64,000 nucleotides of DNA. Origin: DASSUW01 sp963740605 (GTDB lineage Bacteria > Actinomycetota > Thermoleophilia > Solirubrobacterales > Solirubrobacteraceae). Location of the stretch: NCBI GenBank assembly GCA_963740605.1, contig CAVUFC010000036.1, positions 1-64,000 of the forward strand, written 5' to 3'. Below, in pieces: positions 16,213 to 24,204 of the stretch. The first letter of the stretch is position 1; every line of letters begins with the position of its first letter. The notes beneath the pieces were generated by a model that worked only from the letters and a program-made list of their open reading frames with translations, made no database searches and was not told the DNA's origin. Made by a program: the position numbers and the translations under genes.

Positions 16213-16322
16213 GCAACACGCCGAAACTGGCCGAAACCGCAACTCGTCGGCTGCTCTCAGAAGTTCACGGTTTGCGGGGGATTCCTCAGATCCGCCGAGG
16301 CGAGCCGAAGGCCCGTTCGTAA

Positions 16323-16364
16323 CTCGTAATGAAGGGGTCCCCGGTTCGAGTCCGGGCGTCGGCT
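16323..16364 (+). other. attachment core 1: 3' half of tRNA-Thr(CGT)
   Basis: A 42-bp segment running from the anticodon loop CTCGTAA through GGTTCGAGTCC (TPsiC loop) to the acceptor end CGTCGGCT. The TPsiC stem CCCGG/CCGGG is intact. The sequence 5' of it cannot fold into the missing half, so this is an att fragment, not a working tRNA. Identical to three other copies. It ends element 1 and begins element 2. Confidence 0.85.
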
Positions 16365-16417
16365 TCCTCGGTTTGCAGGGCTTTCCTGATTCGCGTTCGG
16401 CGCGCGCCCTGCTCGGA

Positions 16418-16436
16418 GGTACCTGACGGGTACCGG
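16418..16436. repeat. arm-type integrase sites, left end of element 2
   Basis: GGTACC at 16418-16423 and 16429-16434, an 11-bp period, 54 bp inside the core. A matching pair lies near the right end at 27140-27156. Confidence 0.5.
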
Positions 16437-16517
16437 TTCCGGCTTTGCGTGCGGGTTCGCGGACGGGACGAGAGGGGCCAGTTCGGGCGCTTTCCCCTCC
16501 TCAGGAGCAGAGAGCCC

Positions 16518-16790
16518 ATGCCCGTTGAGCCCATCTTCCTGCGTCCGCGCGAGGCGGCCGCGCTGGCCGGTCTGTCCACCAGGGCGATCTACGGCGCGAT
16601 CAATCGCGGGGAGCTGCGAGCGGTGCGCCTGTGCTCGCGGCTGCGGATCCCGCGCGAGGCGTTCGACGCGTGGGTCGCGTCGTGCGCCGTCCGGGTTGAG
16701 CGCCCCGATGTGCTCGTGCTGCCGCCCGCGCCCCCGCCGCCGGTGCGCGGCAGCTTCCGCAGGCTGTTCGACGGCGGGTCGCCGTCATGA
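16518..16790 (+). CDS. excisionase (helix-turn-helix) of element 2, 90 aa
   Basis: ATG 16518 with GGAG about 10 nt upstream. Residues 6-55 are a typical excisionase fold: FLRPREAAALAGLSTRAIYG, then AINRGELRAVRLCSRLRIPR, then EAFDAWVASC. A proline-rich tail (LPPAPPPPVRG) follows. Its TGA overlaps the integrase ATG (ATGA), the usual xis-int coupling. It should bind the arm region and favour excision of element 2. Confidence 0.8.
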   Translation: MPVEPIFLRPREAAALAGLSTRAIYGAINRGELRAVRLCSRLRIPREAFDAWVASCAVRVERPDVLVLPPAPPPPVRGSFRRLFDGGSPS

Positions 16791-17927
16791 GCGTCGAGCG
16801 CGTCGTGCGCAAGGACGGCAGCGTCGTCTGGCGCGTGCGCTGGCGCCAGGCCGGCCGCAACCGCTCCAAGGTCCTGGGCCGCAAGCGCGACGCCGACGCC
16901 TTCGACGCCGAGATCGTGCGGCGCAAGCGCACCGGCGAGCTCGCGCGGCTGGACGCCGGCAAGGAGCCGCTGGCCGAGTTCGGCGAGGAGTGGTGGCGGC
17001 TGCATGCGGAGCCGAACCTCGCCCGGTCGACGCTCAAGGGCTACGCGTCGATCTGGGACGCACACGTGCTCCCGCGGCTGGGCTCGATCCCGCTGCGCGA
17101 GCTGACGCCGGATGTGGTCAACCGGTTCCGGCTCGAGCTCGAGGCCGACGGCGTGGGCCCGGCATCGATCCGCAAGTCGCTCGTGCTGCTTCAGGGCGTC
17201 CTGCAGCGCGCGTGCGAGTGGGGCCGCCTGGCGTCGAACCCGGCCGCGATCGTGCGCAAGCCGGTTCCGCCGCGGAAGCGGACGATCGTGCCGCTGGCGC
17301 CCGAGCGCGTCGAGGCGATCCGGTTCGTGCTGCTCGGCTGCGGGCGCATCCGGGATGCGACGCTCGTCTCCGTTCTCGCGTACGCCGGGCTGCGGCCAGG
17401 GCGAGGCGCTGGCCCTGCGGTGGGCGCACGTGCGCGAGCGCACGCTGCTCGTCGAGGGCGCCGTCTCGCTCGGCGCCATCGAGGGGACCAAGACCGGCCG
17501 CACGCGCACCGTGCGCGTCCTCGGACCGCTGGCGCAGGACCTCGCCGAGTGGCGGCTGCACGCCGGACGGCCGCCGGCCGACGCGCTGCTCTTCCCGGGT
17601 CACGACGGCGAGCCGTGGACCGCCACCGCCTACCGGAACTGGCGCCGGCGGATCTACACGCCGGCTGCCGAGGCGGCGGGCGTCGAGCGGCCGCGTCCCT
17701 ACGACCTGCGCCACTCGTTCGTGTCGCTGCTGATCGCCGAGGGCCGCAACATCGTCGAGGTCGCGCGCCAGGCCGGCCACTCGCCGACGGTCGCGCTCGA
17801 CACCTACGCGCACGTGTTCGAGGAGTTCGACCCGGGCGAGCGCGTCAACGCGGCCGACCGCATCCGCAAGGCGCGCGAGGAGCTGCGCTTCCGGACGCAG
17901 CAGCCGACGCTCTTCGACGTCGCGTGA
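16787..17927 (+). pseudogene. tyrosine integrase of element 2, one-base frameshift
   Basis: From ATG 16787 the protein has a beta-rich N-terminal arm domain (MSVERVVRKDGSVVWRVRWR), a core-binding domain and the start of the catalytic domain. In the codons for YAGLRPGEALALRW an extra G in the GGG at about 17399-17401 shifts the frame. The rest continues in the next frame to TGA 17927, with DLRHSF, AGHSPTVALDTYAHVF and a good C-terminus. The catalytic Arg lies just before the shift; the His and Tyr lie after it. Intact length would be 379 residues. Either the gene is dead, or this is a sequencing indel. Programmed slippage is unlikely in this family. Confidence 0.85.
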
Positions 17928-18937
17928 CCGCCGCGCTCGACACCTACGCCGAGCTGCGCCTCGCCGAGGGCAAGCTCCTGCGCTGGGGCGAGCGCGCGGT
18001 GAAGGCCGCGTGCGCGCTCCAGCCGCGCGACCTCGAGATCCTGGTCGCGCTCGCGCGGTACCGGTTCCTGACCACGGGACAGATCGCCGAGCTGTGGTGG
18101 GAGGGCCGCGGCCTGCGGGCCGTGCGCCGGCGAATGACGCGCCTGTTCGAGGCCGGCTTCGTCGAGCGCTTCCGCCCGCAGACCCTGCGCGGCTCCTACC
18201 AGTGGACGTACTGCCTCGCGCGCGACGGCTTCCGCGCCGCGCAGCAGACCGGCGAGCTCGCGCCGGATCTGAAGTTCGCGCCGCGCCGCGAAGCGATCTT
18301 CGACTACCGCTACGTCATCCACGACCTGCGCGTCAACGAGTGGGTGCTGCGCTACCGCGAGCTGCTCGGCGATCGCCTGCTCGACTGGGCCGGCCCCGAC
18401 GAATCGCTGATCGCGCCGCCGCGGCGACGCGACGGTGGCGACCTCGGCGACGCCGACCACAACGTCTACGGCGTCGACGACGACGCCGTCCGTCCCGTCC
18501 AACCGGATGCGCTGCTGCACGTGGCCGGCGCACAGGACGACCTGGCGCTGTTCGTGGAGTACGACCGCACGCGGAGGGTGGACAAGAACTACGACAAGTT
18601 CCGCCGCTACGAGGCGCTGCTGGCCGGCTGGTGGAAGCACGCGCTGCCTGCCGAGACGCAGCGTCCAGCGGTCGTCTTCATCTGCCAGGACAACGAGCAC
18701 CGCGAGCGGTTCCTCGCCGCCGCGGACTGGCAGCTGACCGCGCACCAGACCCGCTGGGCGGACCTGAACCCCGAGCGCGAGTACCCGGTCCGCGACCGCT
18801 TCGTCTTCGCCCTCGAGCGCGACATCCGCGACGGACGCGCCGAAGCCGTCCGCCTGCCGCGCCAGCCGCCGGCAGTCGCGAACCGCGACAACCGCGTGCG
18901 CGGCCTCCGGCTACCGGCTGGACCCAGCGAGTGCTGA
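17924..18937 (+). CDS. replication-relaxation (Replic_Relax) family protein, 337 aa
   Basis: GTG 17924 overlaps the integrase stop (GTGA). Residues 40-110 form a winged helix: LVALARYRFLTTGQIAELWW, then RAVRRRMTRLFEAGFVERFR. The C-terminal half has FVEYDRTRRVDKNYDKFRRY and an endonuclease-like beta pattern (VVFICQDNEHRERFLAAAD). This arrangement matches the replication-relaxation proteins found beside integrases on actinobacterial integrative elements and plasmids, where they are thought to aid replication or mobilisation. A nested hairpin 110 bp downstream is a possible origin. Confidence 0.75.
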   Translation: MTAALDTYAELRLAEGKLLRWGERAVKAACALQPRDLEILVALARYRFLTTGQIAELWWEGRGLRAVRRRMTRLFEAGFVERFRPQTLRGSYQWTYCLARDGFRAAQQTGELAPDLKFAPRREAIFDYRYVIHDLRVNEWVLRYRELLGDRLLDWAGPDESLIAPPRRRDGGDLGDADHNVYGVDDDAVRPVQPDALLHVAGAQDDLALFVEYDRTRRVDKNYDKFRRYEALLAGWWKHALPAETQRPAVVFICQDNEHRERFLAAADWQLTAHQTRWADLNPEREYPVRDRFVFALERDIRDGRAEAVRLPRQPPAVANRDNRVRGLRLPAGPSEC

Positions 18938-19046
18938 GATCAACACGCGTGCCGCCCGGCATGTTCCCTCCGACGCGTTCCGCTGTGCCGTTCCGCCCCG
19001 AGCGGAACACGCGCCCCGACCCGCCGACGCCCGAAATCCTCGATCC

Positions 19047-19141
19047 CGCCTGTGCTGAGCGAGGAAGGGGGGTCCACCGCTTCGCGCTGGACCCCCCTTC
19101 CTCGACCTGCCCAGGTAAAGAGGGCCAGGGCAGCACAGGCG
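19047..19141. repeat. nested inverted repeats, candidate origin or structured RNA
   Basis: Inner hairpin: GAGGAAGGGGGGTCCA (19061-19076) pairs perfectly with 19088-19103 across an 11-nt loop. Outer arms: CGCCTGTGCTG (19047-19057) pairs with 19131-19141. Together they make a long cruciform 110 bp after a replication-type gene. It could be a replication or transfer origin, a terminator, or a miniature mobile element. The surrounding 18938-19466 contains no convincing gene and a purine-rich stretch (19190-19330). Confidence 0.6.
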
Positions 19142-19466
19142 GAAGGCGGACGGGCGTCAGCGGGTCGGGGCGAAGCGGGCGAGCGTCGGGCTAGAGGAGT
19201 CGGAGGGAGATCAGGGAGCGAAGGCGGCGGAAGGGCGGCGGACGGAGGTGGAGCGGTGGCATGAGGGAGTTGGAGTCGCGAGTTCGGATGGGAGGCGGAA
19301 TCCGGAGACGAGCGGATGAGCGGCGGGCGTCATCGAGTGAGTGCGTCGATCGATGCCAGCGGCGCTCGCTCATCGTGGTCGTCTCTCTGCTCGTCACCGC
19401 ACCAGTCCGGTCCACGCCTGCGGCTGCCGGCCGCCGCGTAAACGGCCACGGACGTACCCGCCGAAC

Positions 19467-20131
19467 CCGCGTGACGCGCGCTGCGTCCGCGAAGACCTCG
19501 AACTCGGCATCCCTGCGGTCGAGGTGGACATTGCCGCGCTCGACCACCCGCTCGTCGCCGAAGCACGCCGCGTCGCGCCGGCGGCGTCCCGTGGACAGAA
19601 GCGGATCCTCGCGATCGAGCACCCGCTCGTCTACCGGCTCCGTCACGGCCGCTGGCGCGGCGCGACCTGGCTCGAGACCGACGAGGGCCGCTTCTGGCTC
19701 TGCGCCGGTGCGCAACGGGCGGCAGGGTCCGGCGAGGACGCCTACGAGCACTTCATCGCCTCCACGACGCCGGCCGACTCTGCCCGATGATGACGACTGC
19801 CCGCGGCGCGCTCGAGCGCAAGCGCGCATCATCGACGCCCGCGTCGGCCGTCATCCCGGAGGGCTCGCCGATGCGCGCGCCTCGGCCGCCGCGTCCACCT
19901 CGGTTTCGGCCGACTCCTCACGCCCGCCTGTAAGCGACCGCCGCCGGCGACGACGTCTCGGTCGCGGTCGCTACTCAGGCAGTCGACGGCCGCTTCGTCG
20001 ACCGCGACGTGCTCTTCCGCCTCGTCTTCGACGCGGCCGATGCCGAGCTCTGGGAACCACGCGCGGACTGGCCCTCTGGCGCGCTGCCCTGGTTCGAGGT
20101 CGCCCGCTTGGGCTTGCGCGAGCCGACCTGA
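19467..20131 (+). pseudogene. actinobacterial hypothetical gene with internal deletion
   Basis: Two good segments in different frames look like the ends of one protein. The first runs to 19790: EDLELGIPAVEVDIAALDHP, then KRILAIEHPLVYRLRHGRWR, then GATWLETDEGRFWLCAGAQR. The second, from about 19934 to TGA 20131, reads DGRFVDRDVLFRLVFDAADA then ADWPSGALPWFEVARLGL. The middle of the gene is missing; a short ORF (19790-19933) fills the gap. My recollection of related proteins with the same start and end supports a single original gene, but I cannot name the family. No clear start codon is seen. Confidence 0.45.
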
Positions 20132-20391
20132 TCTGACGTGACGCCGCCGACACGCGCAACGTCGTCCTCGCTCACGCCGGACGCATACGCAAAGGTCGAG
20201 GCCGTCCCACCGAGCAGCGCCTCGTGCGCTCGCTCCATGCGCCGCTGGAACTCCTCGCGATGGCGCTCGACGTACTCGTCGATCGCACCCTCGACGAGCT
20301 CGGACTGCTTGAGCCCGGCCATCAACGCGGCGTAACGCACCTTCGCCTTGGTGGACTCGTGGACCTTGATGGGAGACTGGGCGCGTGCCAT
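19975..20391 (-). CDS. ribbon-helix-helix-like/antitoxin-type protein, 138 aa
   Basis: ATG 20391 with GAGG 7 nt upstream. Residues 8-50 resemble a ribbon-helix-helix domain: IKVHESTKAKVRYAALMAG, LKQSELVEGAIDEYVERHR. A helix and a Ser/Lys/Arg-rich tail follow. Its 3' part overlaps, on the other strand, the end of the decayed gene above, so the tail may be fortuitous. A small DNA-binding regulator or antitoxin is plausible; no partner toxin is adjacent. Confidence 0.5.
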   Translation of the reverse strand: MARAQSPIKVHESTKAKVRYAALMAGLKQSELVEGAIDEYVERHREEFQRRMERAHEALLGGTASTFAYASGVSEDDVARVGGVTSDQVGSRKPKRATSNQGSAPEGQSARGSQSSASAASKTRRKSTSRSTKRPSTA

Positions 20392-20659
20392 GCGGTGCCT
20401 CGGTATCGAGGTTGGAGCGTTCGGCCCTGAACCACAGCAGCGAAGGACGACGCAAGCCTGCCGCAGCGCCTAGCTCGTCGAAGTCTAGTGCTGAGTTTTG
20501 GGGAAGTCCGGCTGCTGTCATTCGGTGCATACCAGCAGCGCCGCCAGTCGCGTCGGAGCCAACCCGGGCTCTGGTAGTAGGCTGGCGGTCGTCAAGGCGC
20601 CGGGGTCAGCGCGAGATGCATGGCACCGGGCTCCGTCGCGCGCGGCACGACTGAGCGCA
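20392..20659. other. intergenic region, no gene seen
   Basis: About 270 bp between two leftward genes. It must hold the promoter of the ribbon-helix-helix-like gene and the end of the HEPN gene transcript. Slightly richer in A/T near 20490-20530. I see no repeat or RNA. Confidence 0.4.
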
Positions 20660-21682
20660 TTACAGCCCGACCAAAGCGCGTAGCGCGGGTGCGTGCGGCG
20701 GCGCGTCGATTCCGAGCTCAGCCGCCAGTAGGACCTCGACGATCATGCGTAGCTCGTCAACGTGTTCCTTAGCGACCACACGTTGCTCGTCGCCATGCAC
20801 GAGCTTGCTGCGCCTACCGAAATGACGCCCGACCACAGGGCTCCATGCCGCGACGGGCCCTCCGAGGATCGAGGCGAGCCGCTCGTTGACCGGCCGGATA
20901 TTCGTCGTGTCAGGCATGCACAGGGCCTCAACGACGAACCAGAGATGCAGGTACTCCGTGATCGGGTCGCCGCTCGCTGGCGCAGTCCAGTACCAGTCGC
21001 ACGCAAGTCGAATCCGGTTACGGTCGTGGTCAGCGCGCTGCTGGTGCGCCTCGAGCGGTCCGCGTGCGAACGCGAGCAGCTCTTCCTGCGTGATCGCGCC
21101 CACGGGCAGGTACGTCTCGCTTGCGACGCTGTCGGACATCAGCGCGCGTGACCAATGGCCGTCAACGTGGAACTCGCCGAGTTCCTCCGTCAGCCGAACG
21201 CCTAGGAGTCGTCGGCCGAAGTGCAAGTCGAGCATCGTCTTGACCGGCGCGAGCCGCCGGCGTCCCTCCGCGAGCCGTGCGACAGGCTCGGTCTCGTTGC
21301 TGTGAAGGATGAACTCGACATGCCACGCGTCCGCAACCTCGTCCTGCCAGCCGCCCATCTCGAAATACACGTTCGGCAGGGATCGGAACTCCATCCCGGC
21401 GCCGTGGCGCACGAGCCCATGCTGCTCCAGCATCACCCACTCGCGCGGGGTCCGGGAAGGTGCGGCGTTTCGGATCTCAGCGCCGCCGCGCTTGACTGTG
21501 CCATGTCCGAAGCGGATGACAAGGTTCGGCCAAGTGAGTTCGGCGCCAGCGACGACGACGCGCAGCGTCTTGTAGACGGCGCGATAAGCGGGTGTGCCGG
21601 CACCGGCAGGATGCTTCTCGTCGACCTCTTGCCAAGCATCCAGCCTCACGAACTCAGGACGCTCGTCGTGGCGTGGACTCAT
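20660..21682 (-). CDS. Apea-like HEPN-domain protein, 340 aa
   Basis: I start at ATG 21682 (MSPRHDERPEFVRLDAWQEV); an upstream ATG at 21742 adds only basic low-quality residues. The N-terminal 200 residues are an uncharacterised beta-rich part (VMLEQHGLVRHGAGMEF, FILHSNETEPVARLAEGRR). The C-terminal 130 residues match the Apea-HEPN pattern: a long helix LWFVVEALCMPDTTNIRPVN and the R-x4-H motif in RSKLVHGDE, which is the RNase motif of HEPN proteins. Such proteins are frequent cargo of mobile elements. RNA cleavage and a defence role are inferred from the motif only. Confidence 0.65.
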   Translation of the reverse strand: MSPRHDERPEFVRLDAWQEVDEKHPAGAGTPAYRAVYKTLRVVVAGAELTWPNLVIRFGHGTVKRGGAEIRNAAPSRTPREWVMLEQHGLVRHGAGMEFRSLPNVYFEMGGWQDEVADAWHVEFILHSNETEPVARLAEGRRRLAPVKTMLDLHFGRRLLGVRLTEELGEFHVDGHWSRALMSDSVASETYLPVGAITQEELLAFARGPLEAHQQRADHDRNRIRLACDWYWTAPASGDPITEYLHLWFVVEALCMPDTTNIRPVNERLASILGGPVAAWSPVVGRHFGRRSKLVHGDEQRVVAKEHVDELRMIVEVLLAAELGIDAPPHAPALRALVGL

Positions 21683-21927
21683 ATTTCGCCGGCGACGCGG
21701 CGGGACAGCGGGCTTTCCTCTATTGGTCCGGGAGCCTGCCATCTACGGCAGAGGCACTGGCGACCAGGAGTTTTCGCACTCCGCTGGCGCTTCGGCGGAT
21801 ATGCGGGTGCCAGGGAACGCTTGGCTGGCTCCGAAGTGTCGACGTCATCGATAAGCGGCACTTGCACGTCTCGCAGAGCAAAGCGCTTCTGCAGGTGCGC
21901 TGCGGTTGCTCGCACGCTCTTCGACCG

Positions 21928-22479
21928 CTAGGCAGCCTTCGTGGCCATGCCGTGCATGTTGCAGCGCCAGCGCAATAGCTCCTCGCTCACGCCGAAGTTC
22001 TCTTCGATCTGGGGCCGCGTGTGCGTCCGGTAGAGCATGCGCAGGCCCTTGACGGGTACGAGCAGGGCACTGGCGAGCCAGTTGGCTTCGTCTTCCTGAC
22101 GCTGGGGGTAGACGCGCACGCCGGCCTCGTCGACGACCGGCCCAGCCGTGTGACCCAGCAGCAAGTGGGCGAGTTCGTGGCAGATCGAGTTGGCCTGGCG
22201 CTCGGGGGTGTGGGAGTCGTTAACGACAATGATCGCCTGGCCGCCCTCCACGACCATCAGGGCGGAGAGATCCTTGCTCTTGCCCCTCATCAGGAATGCC
22301 CGCTGCTCGTCGGTAACCCCGGGCAGAGCCGACAAGTCAATGACGCCGATGCCGTGCCGGTCGGCGAGCTTGCGCGGATCTAGTCGACAGGTCGGTGTCA
22401 GGCCAAGCTTGTCGCGTTCAGCAGTGGCAAGCATCTCCGCACGTCTACGAAACGAGAACGGAAGCGGCCTGTTCGCCAT
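21928..22479 (-). CDS. ImmA/IrrE-type metallopeptidase, 183 aa
   Basis: ATG 22479, 3 nt after the stop of the XRE gene, same strand. The zinc protease motif is HELAHLLLGH at about residues 101-110, with the third ligand region EDEANWLASALLVP about 28 residues later. N-terminal helices precede it. Members such as ImmA of ICEBs1 cleave the adjacent XRE repressor and so release the element from repression. Pairing with the XRE gene here supports the same job for element 2. Confidence 0.85.
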   Translation of the reverse strand: MANRPLPFSFRRRAEMLATAERDKLGLTPTCRLDPRKLADRHGIGVIDLSALPGVTDEQRAFLMRGKSKDLSALMVVEGGQAIIVVNDSHTPERQANSICHELAHLLLGHTAGPVVDEAGVRVYPQRQEDEANWLASALLVPVKGLRMLYRTHTRPQIEENFGVSEELLRWRCNMHGMATKAA

Positions 22480-22482
22480 CGG

Positions 22483-22866
22483 CTATGCGGTGCGCTTCTC
22501 CGCCTCGCTTGGGGCAGGCTCGGCGAGTTGGTCATACGCAGCCTTTACGACCGCCGCGATGGCGTCAGCGCCTTCCGGCGACAAGCGTCGATCTGCGCGG
22601 AGGTGGGCGCCGATCGCAACCATCGTCTCGCGGCGCTCGTCGCGCTCGGCTGCTTGTCCGCTGAGGAAGCGTTCGACCGGGACCCCCAGCCACCCAGTCA
22701 GCGTGAGCACGGTATCCATGTCGGGACGCGACCCCTTGTACAACCGCGTGAAGGTGGAACTCGCAATGCCCAATTCAAGAGCAACCGCACGCCACGAGAG
22801 TCCCTCTTCCTCCTTCTTGGCGAGGAGTGCGCTGTACAGCGCAGTGGTGTCGATATCTCGCCTCAT
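22483..22866 (-). CDS. XRE-type repressor of element 2, 127 aa
   Basis: Start at ATG 22866 (MRRDIDTTALYSALLAKKEE), 20 nt after a good promoter; an ORF extension upstream would run through that promoter. Residues 18-75 are a Cro/C1 helix-turn-helix: LSWRAVALELGIASSTFTRL, then GSRPDMDTVLTLTGWLGVPV. The C-terminal half is helical and may be the cleavage target of the downstream ImmA-like protease. Likely immunity repressor controlling element 2 functions and perhaps its own promoter. Confidence 0.85.
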   Translation of the reverse strand: MRRDIDTTALYSALLAKKEEEGLSWRAVALELGIASSTFTRLYKGSRPDMDTVLTLTGWLGVPVERFLSGQAAERDERRETMVAIGAHLRADRRLSPEGADAIAAVVKAAYDQLAEPAPSEAEKRTA

Positions 22867-22905
22867 CTGTTGCAAGTGTAGCACATTGTTGTATAGAAGC
22901 AACAC
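22867..22905 (-). promoter_or_regulatory. promoter of the XRE-ImmA operon
   Basis: On the minus strand TTGCTT, 16 bp, then TACACT lies just upstream of ATG 22866, a near-consensus SigA pair in an unusually A/T-rich patch. GTTGC near both edges (TGTTGC and GCAAC) gives a loose inverted repeat that a repressor could use. Confidence 0.55.
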
Positions 22906-22906
22906 T

Positions 22907-23869
22907 CTAGAGCGAGGACGACCTGCGTGCCTTGGCGATCGCACGCTCCGCATTGGCTTGATATGCCCCGCGGCTCACCGGATCCGTGAGGTCAAAGCGT
23001 CCCCACCAATCCGGACCGCTCAGCATAATCAACTTGCCGAGAGGGATCGGGTCATCCCAGCCGATGTGGTTGGCGTCAGCCACGTTGCGTAGATGCTTTG
23101 CGACATCAACCATGCCCTCCTCTGCCTCGACTTCCGCGCGCTCGACTGATCCCACGATTCCGCCGCCGCCGGGATCGAGCAAGCTCGTAGAGACCTTGGA
23201 CACGTTCCCCGCCAAGTCGCTGAACCGGGCGGTCGGAGGGGGATCAACTGTGGTCCCGAGCAGCGCCCACTGTTGTGGCTGGGAGATACCGTCGAGGTCG
23301 ATGGGCAGGTTCAGTGCGCCAAGCACGAAGGTTGCCCAACGCTCGACGTATCGTTGATCGGCTTCCCGCAGGAAGTCGAAACCGACCTTCCCCGACCAGT
23401 AGTACCGCCCGGTCTCGAGGGCCGCGTGGACGATGACCGTCTCGATCCCGAGACGGTCATAGCGCTCGAACGATGCCAGCATGATGCGAGGGGCGATCGC
23501 TCGTCCGCGGAACGGGTCGTCGATCTCCATCCTCTGATGCAGGACACGCCCTTCGCCGAGGAGGTAAGTCCGCTCGATGGCTCCGACGAAGTTGATGCGA
23601 CCCTGCTCGGTCTGCTCGACGAGACCCATATCCAAGGCCACGACCTGATCGTTTGGGTCGACGTACGAGTTGGCGCCGACAATGAGTCTGTAGGGCGCGA
23701 CTTCGAAGGGAGCCGTCAGCTCCGAGAAGGCCTCCCGGCGAAGATCGCTGTCGAGCTTGACGGGCCCAAAGTCCGCGATGCGGCGCCGGATCTCGGCGCC
23801 CAAGTCTGGAATGCCAGCCGCGCGCCTCGCTCGGATCTGCTTGATCAGCTCCTGCTCGTCGGCCATCAA
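22907..23869 (-). CDS. hypothetical protein, possibly GNAT-like, 320 aa
   Basis: ATG 23869 or 23866. The middle region has a GNAT-like run: FRGRAIAPRIMLASFERYDR, then LGIETVIVHAALETGRYYWS followed by GKVGFDFL, like the acetyl-CoA binding helix and the final strand pair of acetyltransferases. The C-terminal region ends DPVSRGAYQANAERAIAKAR. Family match is uncertain. It stops only 2 nt from the XRE promoter box, so it probably has its own promoter and joins the leftward transcript. Confidence 0.5.
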   Translation of the reverse strand: MMADEQELIKQIRARRAAGIPDLGAEIRRRIADFGPVKLDSDLRREAFSELTAPFEVAPYRLIVGANSYVDPNDQVVALDMGLVEQTEQGRINFVGAIERTYLLGEGRVLHQRMEIDDPFRGRAIAPRIMLASFERYDRLGIETVIVHAALETGRYYWSGKVGFDFLREADQRYVERWATFVLGALNLPIDLDGISQPQQWALLGTTVDPPPTARFSDLAGNVSKVSTSLLDPGGGGIVGSVERAEVEAEEGMVDVAKHLRNVADANHIGWDDPIPLGKLIMLSGPDWWGRFDLTDPVSRGAYQANAERAIAKARRSSSL

Positions 23870-24204
23870 ATAGGACAGCCGATCGGCAGGACGTGATAGG
23901 TCCTCACCATGGCCAGCTTATGGCTGACCTCGGCGGAGAACCCACGCGGCTCAGCCGGTCACGATCGGGAGGCCGGGATCTGGAGCGATCTACTGAGTAC
24001 TACGCGAATGGCATCCGCCGGCGTCCTGAAGACGAACCAGATCACCCCATCGACCTTGATCCCGCGCGATCGATGACGACACGTGAGACGGGTCGCCGTG
24101 GATTGCGTCTGCAGTGACACCGACGTTACTTGTCACGAGCACGCGCCCTCGACGCGCAAGAGGGCGGCAGGAAGTCGCTCTGAGGTGCAGAATGTCTCAT
24201 CGAC
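23870..24204. other. intergenic region, no reliable gene
   Basis: A weak rightward frame (23893-24117, about 75 codons) is Arg/Glu-rich with no recognisable motif; I do not call it. The region should carry divergent promoters for the GNAT-like and MOSC-ATL genes. Confidence 0.4.

Noticed and set aside
16286..16579. Leftward ORFs through the att cores encoding DARTRTGDPFITS or PDSNRGPLHYE
   Set aside because: These are the well-known antisense readings of a tRNA 3' half that are often misannotated as proteins. The same peptide appears at all four cores.
19790..19933. 47-codon ORF between the two halves of the broken gene
   Set aside because: Low-complexity Pro/Arg sequence filling a deletion scar; no independent support.
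23893..24117. 75-codon rightward ORF
   Set aside because: No ribosome site, Arg-rich, no motif.
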